64,000 bases of DNA from assembly GCA_020633435.1 (NCBI GenBank), contig JACKDP010000003.1, positions 310,001 to 374,000 of the forward strand. The letters are read 5' to 3'. Below are positions 7,656-15,632 of the stretch, in pieces. Numbering within the stretch: position 1 is the first letter of the stretch; each line of letters begins with the position of its first letter. The notes beneath the pieces are model-generated. The model saw only the letters and a program-made list of their open reading frames with translations. It searched no databases and was not told the DNA's origin. Source of the DNA: Myxococcales bacterium (lineage in GTDB: Bacteria > Myxococcota_A > Bradymonadia > UBA7976 > UBA1532). Made by a program: the position numbers and the translations under genes.

Positions 7656-8401
7656 GTCGTGAACTCCCCGCCCGACAGGTTCCAGGCCTCGCCCGTGACC
7701 ATGGCCGCCCCGGGCCCGGCGAGGAAGGCGACCAGCGCGGCCACCTCGGCGGGCTCGACGAAGCGGCCGAGGGGGATGCCGGCCCGGGCGCTGGCGCGGA
7801 CGGCGCCGATGGGCAGCCCCGAGCGCTCCGCCGCGCGCCCCAGATCGGCCTGGGCCATGGGCGTGTCGACCCAGCCCGGGCAGATGGCGTTGACGGTGAT
7901 GCCGCGGGGGGCCAGCTCGAGCGCCGCGCTGCGCACCAGCCCGAGCACGCCGTGCTTGGCCGCGCAGTACGCCCCATAGCCCGCGCGGCCCAGCTTGCCG
8001 AGGCCCGAGCTGATCACGATGACGCGCCCCCCGTCGACCAGGCGGGGCAGCGCGGCCCGCAGGCAGTAGTACACGCCGTCCAGGTTCGTGCGCAGGACGG
8101 CGCGCCAGACCTCGTCGGCCTCCGGGTCATCCAGGGCCGCCGTGGCGCAGAGGCCCGCGTTGGCGACGAGGACCTGCACCGGGGGCAGCGCCGCGAAGGC
8201 CGCCTGGACGGCGGCGGCGTCGCCGACGTCCAGGGACAGCGGCTGGACGGCCTCGCCGAAGTCAGCGCGGAGCTTCGCCAGGGGCTCCGGGCGTCTGCCC
8301 ATCGCGAAGATCTGCGCGCCGGTCGCCGCGAAGGAGGCCGTGCATGCCTGACCGATTCCGCTGCCCGCGCCCGTGATCACCACGTTCGTCGACGTCTCCA
8401 T
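7652..8401 (-). CDS. SDR-family NAD(P)-dependent oxidoreductase
   Basis: This 249-residue classical short-chain dehydrogenase has the cofactor motif TGAGSGIG (residues 10-17), NAG at 81-83, the catalytic Ser region ISSG (131-132) and YxxxK at Tyr145-Lys149. Length and motif spacing are normal. The family interconverts hydroxyl and keto groups. Between a sugar phosphate cyclase and a kinase, its most economical role is to reduce the keto group of an inosose-like product to a cyclitol. The ATG at 8401 has a strong ribosome site (GGAGGAGAGG). Its first 140 nt overlap the open frame of the upstream fusion gene, and its stop overlaps the kinase start by 4 nt. Confidence 0.85.
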   Translation of the reverse strand: METSTNVVITGAGSGIGQACTASFAATGAQIFAMGRRPEPLAKLRADFGEAVQPLSLDVGDAAAVQAAFAALPPVQVLVANAGLCATAALDDPEADEVWRAVLRTNLDGVYYCLRAALPRLVDGGRVIVISSGLGKLGRAGYGAYCAAKHGVLGLVRSAALELAPRGITVNAICPGWVDTPMAQADLGRAAERSGLPIGAVRASARAGIPLGRFVEPAEVAALVAFLAGPGAAMVTGEAWNLSGGEFTT

Positions 8402-10241
8402 CCTCTCCTCCTCGGCAGGCGTCCACCGCCCGCGCGATGAGCGCGTCGGGCACGGGGATCGCGAAGTTTCCGTTGACGTTCCAGAGGTTGCCGACGCGAT
8501 CGACCAGCGCCATCCGCGTCCCCTCCGTCAGGTACTTCTTGTTCCAGACGAGGGCCTCGAGGATGTCGACGGTCCGCACATCGGCCGGGATGTGCATGGG
8601 CAGGCCGTACCGCGCCACCAGGGCGTCGTGGGCCGCGACCGTCGCGTCGTCGCAGGCGCCGAGCAGGCGGGCCACCCGCACCGCGACGCGCATCCCCAGC
8701 CCGACCGCCTCGCCGTGGGTCAGCGAGTAGCCCGACAGGTGCTCCACCGGGTGCCCGACGGTGTGGCCGTACTGCAGGACCATGCCCTCGCGGTGCTCCT
8801 GGGGGTCGACCGCCATGGTCCGGCACTTCAGCTCGATGGTGCGCCGCACGACGGTCTCCAGGAACGCCGGATCCCGCAGCCGGCCCGGGTCCTGGTCGGC
8901 CAGCCACGCGGCGAGATCGGCGTCCTGGGCGAGGGCGTGCTTGATGACCTCGGCCAGCCCGTCCCGCAGGGCGCGGTCGCTCTGGGTCTGCAGGACGTCC
9001 ACGTCCACGACGATGCGGCGCGGCGCGTAGTACGCCCCCACCATGTTCTTCCCGCGGGCCCCGTTGACGGCCTGCTTGTGGCTGATGGCCGCGTCGGCCT
9101 GGGCCATGAGGGTGGTGGGCACGTGCACCAGATCGACGCCGCGATAGAGCGTCGAGGCCACGAAGCCGCAGACGTTGCAGACGACGCCGCCGCCCAGCGA
9201 GATGAGGACGGACCGCTCGTCGATGCCCCGCGCCAGGACGCGCTCCACCACATGGGCGAAGTTGGCGACGGTCTTCGACTCCTCCCCGTCGGGCAGGACG
9301 ATGGCGTGGACGCGGTAGCCCACGGCCTGGAGCTGCGCGACGAAGCGCTCGCCGTACAGGCGATTGACCGTCTCGTCGGTGAAGACGAAGACCGGGGACG
9401 AGGCGCTCTGGGGCGGCACCAGGCCAGCGCCTTCGGGCGAGGCCACGACGCCCCGCCGGACCACCACCTCGGTCTCGGCGATCTTCCCGGTCTGAAAGAC
9501 GAAGTCGGACTTCAGCGGGGGCGGGCCGGCGGGCACCTGGGCGCGCCGACGAGCCTCCCGCAGCCGCAGCTCCGCGTGCACCAGGCTGGCCGGCGTGTCC
9601 ACGTCATCCCAGGCGGATCCGCTGCACGCCAGCGCCCGCACGCGCCCGGCCCGGGCGAGGGCGTCGACGCCGTCGGCCAGCTCGTCGCCGGCGCAGCCCG
9701 CCAGCGCGTCGAAGAGGGCGGGCGTCGCGAGGAAGAGGCCCGCGTCGATCCCCTGCCCCGGGCCATGGCGCTGGAACCGGACAGGCCGGCCGTCCTCCAG
9801 CTCCACGTTCACCGCGTCGTCCTGGTCGAACACGCGCTCGGGCTGCAGATCCACGAGGGCGACCAGGCCGTCGGGCTCCACGGGCGCCTCGACCATCCGC
9901 GCGATGAGGGGGGCGTCGTAGATGTGGTCGCCCATGGCGAGCACGAAGGGCCCCGGCAGGTACGAGGCGGCCGCCCGGATGGACCCGGCCAGGCCGAGGG
10001 CCCAGTCCGGGTTGTGCACGAGCTCGAGGGTCAGGTGCAGGTCGGGCACCGCCCGCAGGCCGGCGGCCATGCGATCGGCGCCATGGCCGGTCACGATGAC
10101 CGCGCGCGAGACGCCCGCCGCCTGGAGCTGGCGCAGGGTGCGGACGATGAGCGGCACGCCGTCCACCTCCACCAGCGGCTTCGGGGTGTCGGGCCGGTCA
10201 AGGCGGGCGCCGCGGCCGGCGGCGGGGATGAGGGCGTCCAT
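8262..10241 (-). CDS. Fusion: NTP transferase (inositol-phosphate cytidylyltransferase-like) + DHQ/2-deoxy-scyllo-inosose synthase-like cyclase
   Basis: The predicted 659-residue protein has two enzymes. Residues 1-235 form a nucleotidyltransferase with AAGRGARL, PKPLVEVDG (20-28) and metal-binding MGDHIY (103-108); the pattern NPDW..GSIRAA..MGDH resembles CTP:inositol-1-phosphate cytidylyltransferases. Residues 245-610 form a dehydroquinate synthase-like sugar phosphate cyclase: GGGVVCN, HVPTTLMAQAD, KQAVN..GKNMVG, GLAEVIKH (Glu431), YGHTVGH (His493, His497) and THGEAV (His509) give the NAD and metal sites. SxKQAVN rather than GGKTAVN is closer to 2-deoxy-scyllo-inosose synthases than to AroB, from memory of those families. 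The ATG at 10241 has an ideal site (AAGGAGG). The last 48 or so residues are Gly/Arg-rich, run 140 nt into the SDR gene and look non-native, so the true C-terminus may be near residue 610. Confidence 0.8.
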   Translation of the reverse strand: MDALIPAAGRGARLDRPDTPKPLVEVDGVPLIVRTLRQLQAAGVSRAVIVTGHGADRMAAGLRAVPDLHLTLELVHNPDWALGLAGSIRAAASYLPGPFVLAMGDHIYDAPLIARMVEAPVEPDGLVALVDLQPERVFDQDDAVNVELEDGRPVRFQRHGPGQGIDAGLFLATPALFDALAGCAGDELADGVDALARAGRVRALACSGSAWDDVDTPASLVHAELRLREARRRAQVPAGPPPLKSDFVFQTGKIAETEVVVRRGVVASPEGAGLVPPQSASSPVFVFTDETVNRLYGERFVAQLQAVGYRVHAIVLPDGEESKTVANFAHVVERVLARGIDERSVLISLGGGVVCNVCGFVASTLYRGVDLVHVPTTLMAQADAAISHKQAVNGARGKNMVGAYYAPRRIVVDVDVLQTQSDRALRDGLAEVIKHALAQDADLAAWLADQDPGRLRDPAFLETVVRRTIELKCRTMAVDPQEHREGMVLQYGHTVGHPVEHLSGYSLTHGEAVGLGMRVAVRVARLLGACDDATVAAHDALVARYGLPMHIPADVRTVDILEALVWNKKYLTEGTRMALVDRVGNLWNVNGNFAIPVPDALIARAVDACRGGEDGDVDERGDHGRGQRNRSGMHGLLRGDRRADLRDGQTPGAPGEAPR

Positions 10242-10302
10242 CGTGGGGCCTCCTTGTTTCGCGGCGGCCCCCGCAAGGGACGGGCCACGGTCCACTGCGC
10301 AC

Positions 10303-10389
10303 GGTATAGCACCCACGGGGCCGCAGGTGGAGCAGGCGTGCACCAGCGCCCCGCCCCAGGCGCCCCAGGTGGAGCAGGTGTGCTCCACC
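10303..10389. promoter_or_regulatory. Operator-like palindrome pair upstream of the cyclitol operon
   Basis: A perfect 9-bp inverted repeat, GGTGGAGCA at 10368-10376 and TGCTCCACC at 10381-10389 with a 4-nt centre, lies between the divergent fusion gene and lipoprotein gene. A degenerate copy (AGGTGGAGCAGGCGTGCACCA) lies at 10325-10345, exactly 42 bp away, about four helical turns. On the minus strand a TATACC -10-like box is at 10308-10303, so the degenerate copy covers the expected -35 position. This arrangement suits a dimeric regulator binding two sites on one DNA face. Confidence 0.5.
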
Positions 10390-10478
10390 GCGGCGCCGCA
10401 CCGGAAACACCGCGTCGGTAGCACCTCGCGGTCCGTCGCACGTAGAGTGCCCTCGCACCTCGCACCAGGAGCTCCCCC

Positions 10479-10937
10479 ATGCGCCTCATCGCCGCCGTCT
10501 CGTTCCTCGTCCTCCTCGGCCCCCTCGCCGGCTGCGACCGCGGCCCCAAGAGCGCGGGCGGCGCCAGCTACGCCGGGGGCGCGGTGGAGGATCCCCGCAA
10601 GGCCATCATCGGCCGCTGGACGGTCGATCCCGACCGCCTGGAGGCCACCGGCTCCCTCGAGAAGCTGCCGGAGGGGCAGCGCCACCGCGCGGTGGAGATG
10701 GCCAGAAACATCATGAATTCCATGGTGTTCGAGTTCACCGAGGAGGCCTACGAGGTCACGATGACCGGCCGGACGTACCACCGGGCCTACACGGTGAAGT
10801 CGGTGGACGGCCAGACGGTGACGGTGGAGGCGAAGGACGGGGAGGAGGCCGAGACGCTCGTCCTCAAGTTCGGGGAGCAGGGCCTGACGCTCGAGGCCCC
10901 CGGCGAGCAGCCGCTGCCCCTGAAGCCCCGGAGCTGA
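10479..10937 (+). CDS. Small lipoprotein, unknown function
   Basis: This 152-residue lipoprotein has lipobox LAGC (Cys19). The mature part contains IIGRWTVDPDRLE, then a helix and beta strands (FEFTEEAYEVTMTG, YTVKSVDGQTVTVEAKDG), a lipocalin-like pattern of a small barrel with a conserved GxW near its start. Such exported proteins often bind a small ligand, but no function can be given. The ATG follows an AGGAG ribosome site. It is divergent from the cyclase fusion and shares the palindromic intergenic region, so it may share its regulator. It ends 6 nt before the convergent YbaK gene. Confidence 0.7.
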   Translation: MRLIAAVSFLVLLGPLAGCDRGPKSAGGASYAGGAVEDPRKAIIGRWTVDPDRLEATGSLEKLPEGQRHRAVEMARNIMNSMVFEFTEEAYEVTMTGRTYHRAYTVKSVDGQTVTVEAKDGEEAETLVLKFGEQGLTLEAPGEQPLPLKPRS

Positions 10938-10943
10938 GCCGCC

Positions 10944-11429
10944 TCAGTCGGTGGCCACGTCCACCAGCGTGGGCGCGAGCACCCGCACCACCCAGGCGGG
11001 ATCCATCGCCAGCAGGAAGCCCCGCTTGCCGCCGTTGATGATGATGGAGGGCAGCGCCGCCACCGACCGCTCCAGGTAGACGGGCATCGCCTTGCGCGTG
11101 CCGAACGGCGACGTGCCGCCCACCTGGTAGCCGGAGTGCCGCTCCGCCACCGCCGGATCGCACGGGGTGATGGTCTTGCAGCCCAGCAGGCGCGCCAGCG
11201 CCTTGCCCGAGACCTGCCGGTCGCCGTGCATCAGCACGATGAGGGGCGCGCGGGCCTCGTCCTCGAAGATCAGCGTCTTGATGACCTGGTGCTCGTCGAC
11301 GCCGAGGGTGGCCGCCGTGTGGGCGGTGCCGCCGCGGGGCACGTACTCGATGACGTGGCCCTCGAACACGGCCCCAGCCGCCCGCAGGGCGCGCAGGGCC
11401 GGCGTCACCGGGAAGCGATCCTTCGCCAC
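10944..11429 (-). CDS. ybaK: YbaK/EbsC-type aminoacyl-tRNA deacylase
   Basis: This 161-residue protein matches the YbaK/ProX editing family, which hydrolyses mischarged Cys-tRNA(Pro) in the cytoplasm. Visible family features are VIKTLIFEDE with the conserved lysine, the LLGCKTITPCDP segment, the glycine-rich VGGTSPFGTRK loop and the C-terminal INGGKRGFLLAMDP. The length is typical. The likely start is GTG at 11429, 2 nt after the stop of the EF-hand protein gene; the frame runs on upstream, but there it reads a shadow of that gene. The close spacing suggests cotranscription, though no functional link to the EF-hand protein is evident. Confidence 0.88.
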   Translation of the reverse strand: MAKDRFPVTPALRALRAAGAVFEGHVIEYVPRGGTAHTAATLGVDEHQVIKTLIFEDEARAPLIVLMHGDRQVSGKALARLLGCKTITPCDPAVAERHSGYQVGGTSPFGTRKAMPVYLERSVAALPSIIINGGKRGFLLAMDPAWVVRVLAPTLVDVATD

Positions 11430-11431
11430 CG

Positions 11432-13597
11432 TCAGAGCCCCAGCCACCGCCGCAGCAGCCCCATCTCCCAGAGGATGCTCGCCACCACGGCGACGCCCGC
11501 GAGCACCGCCCACCGCTTCCAGGCCGGCGTCGGCTCGGCGTAGGGGTCCCCCGTCGTCCGGCTGGCCCCGTCGGGCAGGGCGGCGAGCTGCGTCAGGGTG
11601 GCGCCGAAGGGCACCGTGATGCGGGCGCGGGTGTTGATGGCCCAGCCGCTCGCGTCCAGGAGCGGCGCCAGGTTGCGCTGCCGCAGCTTGAGCCACGCCA
11701 GCAGCATCGAGGGCGCCGAGATGAGCAGCGCCACCCCGGCGAGCGCCAGGGGCATCTGCCACAGCTTCAGGCTCAGGAAGCCCGTCACGAGGGCCGCCGC
11801 GAAGGCGCCGATGGCCCCGATGGCCAGGCCGATGGCGGCGAAGATGCCCGCGAACTTCGCGATGTCGAAGCTGGGCGCGGCCGGCTTCGGCGCGTCGGGC
11901 TTCGGGGCCGCGCCCGCCGTCTCCACCTTGCCCGCCGCCCCCGTCACCTGGGCGGTCGAGCTGGCCTGGACCTGCTTCTCCCGCGCCGCGGCGAACTTCT
12001 CGATCTGCTCGGTGATGAGGCGACCGATGCGCTTGTAGGGCGACCAGAAGGCCTGGCGGATGGAGAGCGGCGCCTCGACGACCTTCACGATGGTGGCGTC
12101 CCAGTCCACCCCGTCGCGGTCGTAGAACAGGCCGTTGCGGCCGACGCGCAGGAAGTCGACGTCGCCGCCGGTGAAGGCGACGGCGATGGTGCGCTTCTCG
12201 GCGCTGCCCTTGCGGGTGCAGTCGCAGTAGGCCAGGTAGGCGTGGCTCAGCCCGGCCACCGCGCTGTGCTTGCCCACGTCCGCGACGCTCAGGCACAGGT
12301 CGCAGGTGCGGCCGTCCAGGTAGAGCGTGCCCGCCTGGAAGACGGCGGGCCGGCCGCGCTCGTAGAAGTCGGCGAAGCTCACGAAGTTGTTGAGGAAAGT
12401 GTAGAAGTCCCGGTAGAGCAGCGCCGCCTTGTCGACGCTGGCCAGGGCCTCCGCCTCGGGCCGGCGCGCCTCGTCCTCGGCGATGAGGGCCGCGATGGCC
12501 GCCCGCTCCTCCCCCGCCAGCAGGGCGCGCACCCGCGGCAGGCCCAGGCCCTCGACGGCCGCGCCCTTCTTGGCGGCCAGCCAGGCCTCGTGGCCCGCGA
12601 AGCGCCGCTTCAGGTCCTCCCACTGATCCGCCGTGAGCAGGGCCCGATCGCCGAGCAGAGGCGCCACGACCGCCTGCCGGAACGCCGCCACCTTGCCGGC
12701 CCAGGCCGGGTTGACGCCGTCGGCGAGGGGCAGGGGCTTGCCGGGCTCGATGCGGGCCAGGGGGAACGCCGCGATGGCCTCGTCCCCGGCCGACAGGCTG
12801 CGCTCGGCGATGCCCGCCCACTCCGCCGCGGGCCGGGCCAGGTGCTCGCCGGCGCGGGCGTCGAAGGCCGCCAGCCGGCAGCGCGTGAACCAGTCCTCGA
12901 TCTTGGCGCGCACGGCCGCGAAGGCCGCCGCGGCCGCCTCGGTGGCGTCCCCGAGGGGCACCACGCCGGCGGGATCCGCCTCGGCGGCGCCGCGCCAGTC
13001 GGCGTAGGCCTGCAGCTCCGCGTAGAAGGCGTCCACCTTCGCCGCCGAGACCCCCGGCTTGCCGGAGCGATCCGTCTCGCCCCCCAGGCACTGCACGATG
13101 GCCTCGATGGCGGCACCCGCCGGCCCGCCCTCGGCTGCGGCCGCCGTCACGATGCCGTCGCCGTTGAAGAGCGTCTCCGCGAAGATCTTCTGGGTGTCCG
13201 CGGTCTGCGCCGGCGACACCTCCTTCGCGTCCCCCTGCCCGAGATCCTGCAGCACCCGGCGCGCCGACTTCAGCACGAGCTGGCCCTCGGGGGTGTCCTC
13301 GCGGATGGCGGCCAGCGGCAGCGCCGCGCCGCGGGCCTTCAGCCCCCCGAGATCCTTGAGGACCTTGTCGAGCCAGCGGATGGCCGCGATGACCTCGGGG
13401 GCGCGGATGCGGCCGTCGCCGTCGGTGTCGAGCAGCGCGAGCGTGCGCGCGTCGATCTCCAGCCCCTTCGCCGGCGACGCGAGCGCCACCCAGAGCTTCT
13501 GGTCGAGGTCCGGGAGGGCCCGGATGTCGTCGGCCGTGCGCAGGACCACCTGGTCGAAGCCGCTCTGCCGCTGAAACTGCCACTGGTGCGTGCTCAT
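11432..13597 (-). CDS. Large EF-hand protein with C-terminal membrane segments
   Basis: This 721-residue protein has a canonical EF-hand loop near its N-terminus (DTDGDGRIRAPE, Asp57 to Glu68) and a partial second one (FNGDGIV, about 145). Most of the protein is helical. A Cys-containing segment around 440-475 (RTCDLC, YCDCTRKG) may bind metal. A Pro/Ala/Lys linker precedes hydrophobic segments near 570-625, with one more at about 692-710, so it is a membrane protein with a large soluble N-terminal part and no signal peptide. Calcium binding is inferred from the loop. I do not recognise a named family. The ATG at 13597 starts 98 nt from the divergent radical SAM gene. Confidence 0.75.
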   Translation of the reverse strand: MSTHQWQFQRQSGFDQVVLRTADDIRALPDLDQKLWVALASPAKGLEIDARTLALLDTDGDGRIRAPEVIAAIRWLDKVLKDLGGLKARGAALPLAAIREDTPEGQLVLKSARRVLQDLGQGDAKEVSPAQTADTQKIFAETLFNGDGIVTAAAAEGGPAGAAIEAIVQCLGGETDRSGKPGVSAAKVDAFYAELQAYADWRGAAEADPAGVVPLGDATEAAAAAFAAVRAKIEDWFTRCRLAAFDARAGEHLARPAAEWAGIAERSLSAGDEAIAAFPLARIEPGKPLPLADGVNPAWAGKVAAFRQAVVAPLLGDRALLTADQWEDLKRRFAGHEAWLAAKKGAAVEGLGLPRVRALLAGEERAAIAALIAEDEARRPEAEALASVDKAALLYRDFYTFLNNFVSFADFYERGRPAVFQAGTLYLDGRTCDLCLSVADVGKHSAVAGLSHAYLAYCDCTRKGSAEKRTIAVAFTGGDVDFLRVGRNGLFYDRDGVDWDATIVKVVEAPLSIRQAFWSPYKRIGRLITEQIEKFAAAREKQVQASSTAQVTGAAGKVETAGAAPKPDAPKPAAPSFDIAKFAGIFAAIGLAIGAIGAFAAALVTGFLSLKLWQMPLALAGVALLISAPSMLLAWLKLRQRNLAPLLDASGWAINTRARITVPFGATLTQLAALPDGASRTTGDPYAEPTPAWKRWAVLAGVAVVASILWEMGLLRRWLGL

Positions 13598-13695
13598 GTC
13601 GTCCTTCCTCTTCCCCCGGACGGGCGCATTTGACCGCCTCGGCGTGCGGTTGTCACGCCGGTTCGCTACGATGACGCGCGGCGGGTGCGGGGAGA

Positions 13696-15036
13696 GTGCC
13701 GTTGCGGGTCTTGTTCATCGAGGCAGACACCGAGGCCCGGTGGAGCGTCGCGTCGCTCGGGCCGGGCTACCTGGCCGCCTGGCTGCGCGCCGCGGGCCAC
13801 ACCGTCGTGTTCCAGCGCGTGCGGCACGACGAGCCCGTCGCCGACGTGGTCGCGAAGGCGCGGGCGGCCGCGCCGGGGCTCATCGGCTTCTCCATGACGA
13901 CGCGGCAGTGGCACCGGGTGCGCGCGCTGGCGGCGGCGCTGCGGCCCGCGCTGGGCGTGCCCGTCATCGCCGGCGGCCTGCACCCGACGTTCGCGCCCGA
14001 GGAGGTCCTGGCGGCCCCCGGCTTCGACTACGTGTGCCTGGCCGAGGGCGAGGCCCCGCTGCTGGAGCTGGTCGAGGCCCTGGAGCGCGGCGAGGTGCCC
14101 ATGGGCATCCCCAACATCTGGGTGAAGGGGCACATCCGCCCGCCGGTGCGGCCCCCGTTCGAGCCCATCGACGCGCTGCCCTTCATGGCCCGCGACCTGC
14201 TCGACGAGCACCACGGCGTCGTGCACCTGACCACCCAGCGCGGCTGCCCCTTCCCCTGCACCTACTGCGCGGCGCGCATGTACAACGCGCTCTACGCCGA
14301 GTCGGGCGAGGAGTACGGCCGCCGCCGCTCCGCCCGCAACGTCCTCGACGAGCTCTTCGGCCTCAAGCGCGCCGGCCAGCTCGCCTACGTCATCTTCCTG
14401 GACGACACCTTCACCATCCACCACCCGTGGGTGCGGGAGTTCTGCGACGTCTACGGCAAGGAGCTGCGCGTCCCGTTCTCCATCAACGCCCGCGTCGAGA
14501 CGGTGAACCCGACGCTCCTGCGCCAGCTCGCGGACGCCGGCTGCAAGCACGTCATCTATGGCGTCGAGAGCGGAAGCTACCGGATTCGCAAGGAGATCAT
14601 GCGCCGGCCCGTGAAGAACGAGCGCTTCGTGGAGGTGTTCGACTGGACGCGGGAGGCCGGCATGATGGTGACGGCGAACTACATGCTGGGGCTGCCGGAC
14701 GAGACGCGGGACGACCTGGAGGAGACGCTGGCCCTGGCCGAGCAGCTCGACGCCTACGACTTCGGCTACTTCGTCTTCTACCCGTACCCCGGCACGCCCC
14801 TGTACCAGACGTGCCGCGATCGCGGCCTGCTCCCCGACGACTTCCTGGACCGCCCGGCCAACCACCGCGAGTCGGTGCTGCGGCTCGAGCACCTGACCCA
14901 GGCGGACATCGGCGAGTTCTACGACCGCTTCACCGCGCTGCGGGAGCGGCAGCACCTCAAGCACCAGCCGGGCAGCAACGCCTTCGCCCGGGCGCGCATC
15001 CGCGAGCAGATCCAGCTCCACGCCCGCCACGCCTGA
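13696..15036 (+). CDS. B12-binding-type radical SAM protein
   Basis: This 446-residue protein has an N-terminal Rossmann-like domain of the B12-binding class (about 1-145, with GLIGFSMTT and VIAGGLHPTF) and a radical SAM barrel carrying the cluster motif CPFPCTYC (Cys184, Cys188, Cys191). Downstream are typical elements: FLDDTFT, INARVETV, GVESGSYRIRKEIMRR and NYMLGLPDET. The family includes BchE-like cyclases, methyltransferases and methylthiotransferase relatives, and the substrate cannot be read from sequence. The DxHxxG cobalamin motif is not evident, so B12 may not be bound. The start is either GTG at 13696, too close to its GGGGAGA site, or TTG at 13702 with better spacing. It is apparently monocistronic. 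Confidence 0.85.
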   Translation: MPLRVLFIEADTEARWSVASLGPGYLAAWLRAAGHTVVFQRVRHDEPVADVVAKARAAAPGLIGFSMTTRQWHRVRALAAALRPALGVPVIAGGLHPTFAPEEVLAAPGFDYVCLAEGEAPLLELVEALERGEVPMGIPNIWVKGHIRPPVRPPFEPIDALPFMARDLLDEHHGVVHLTTQRGCPFPCTYCAARMYNALYAESGEEYGRRRSARNVLDELFGLKRAGQLAYVIFLDDTFTIHHPWVREFCDVYGKELRVPFSINARVETVNPTLLRQLADAGCKHVIYGVESGSYRIRKEIMRRPVKNERFVEVFDWTREAGMMVTANYMLGLPDETRDDLEETLALAEQLDAYDFGYFVFYPYPGTPLYQTCRDRGLLPDDFLDRPANHRESVLRLEHLTQADIGEFYDRFTALRERQHLKHQPGSNAFARARIREQIQLHARHA

Positions 15037-15044
15037 GGGGAGCG

Positions 15045-15539
15045 TCAGTCGTCGTGCTCGCCGTGGCCCCGCGCGGGCGGCGCGGAGCCGGCCTTCCAGG
15101 CCCCGGCCCCGCCGTGCTGGTAGACGATCTCGCCGCCCAGGTGGCCGACGCGGATGCCCGCCGCCAGCACGCCCAGGGTGCCCAGGGTGCCCACGAGCGC
15201 CAGCCCCTTGGCCGCGCCGCCCTTCAGCACGCCGCCGAGCAGCAGGAACAGGAGCGTGGCGCCCGCCGCGATGACGAAGTAGTCGGCGGCCTCCTCATGG
15301 GCGTGGATGGGATCGTCGCCGACGACCGCCTCGACCCGCTCCTCGTCCTCCTCGCCGGTGTAGCGGGCCGCGAGGCCGCCGCCCACCAGGAAGATCTGCA
15401 GCAGGATGGCGATGGCGAAGGCGCGCTTCGGCAGCCAGCCCTTGTGCCAGGCGAGCAGCAGCCCGCCGGCGATGAGGGGCATCAAGCTGGCCAGCGCGAG
15501 GGGCAGGTGCACGAAGAGGGGGTGAAGCGGCTCGTCCAT
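15045..15539 (-). CDS. DUF2231-like four-helix membrane protein
   Basis: This 164-residue inner-membrane protein begins HPLFVHLPLALASLMPLIAG, the family hallmark of DUF2231: His and Pro at the start of the first helix. Four hydrophobic segments are visible at about 8-30, 38-60, 82-103 and 108-128. The tail is rich in Gly, His and Asp (ARGHGEHDD) and could bind metal. The loop EEDEERVEAVVGDDPIHAHEEA is strongly acidic with two histidines. Function is unknown; members often accompany cytochromes or metal handling. The ATG at 15539 follows GGGAGACCGATC. It is divergent from the membrane LuxR-type regulator, a possible regulatory pairing. Confidence 0.7.
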   Translation of the reverse strand: MDEPLHPLFVHLPLALASLMPLIAGGLLLAWHKGWLPKRAFAIAILLQIFLVGGGLAARYTGEEDEERVEAVVGDDPIHAHEEAADYFVIAAGATLLFLLLGGVLKGGAAKGLALVGTLGTLGVLAAGIRVGHLGGEIVYQHGGAGAWKAGSAPPARGHGEHDD

Positions 15540-15632
15540 GATCGGTCTCCCATCGGGGGTCGGTGTCGGGCGCCAGCATGCGCAGAAACCCGGATGAACG
15601 CCATCCGCCATCCGTGAGAGAACAATGAAATC

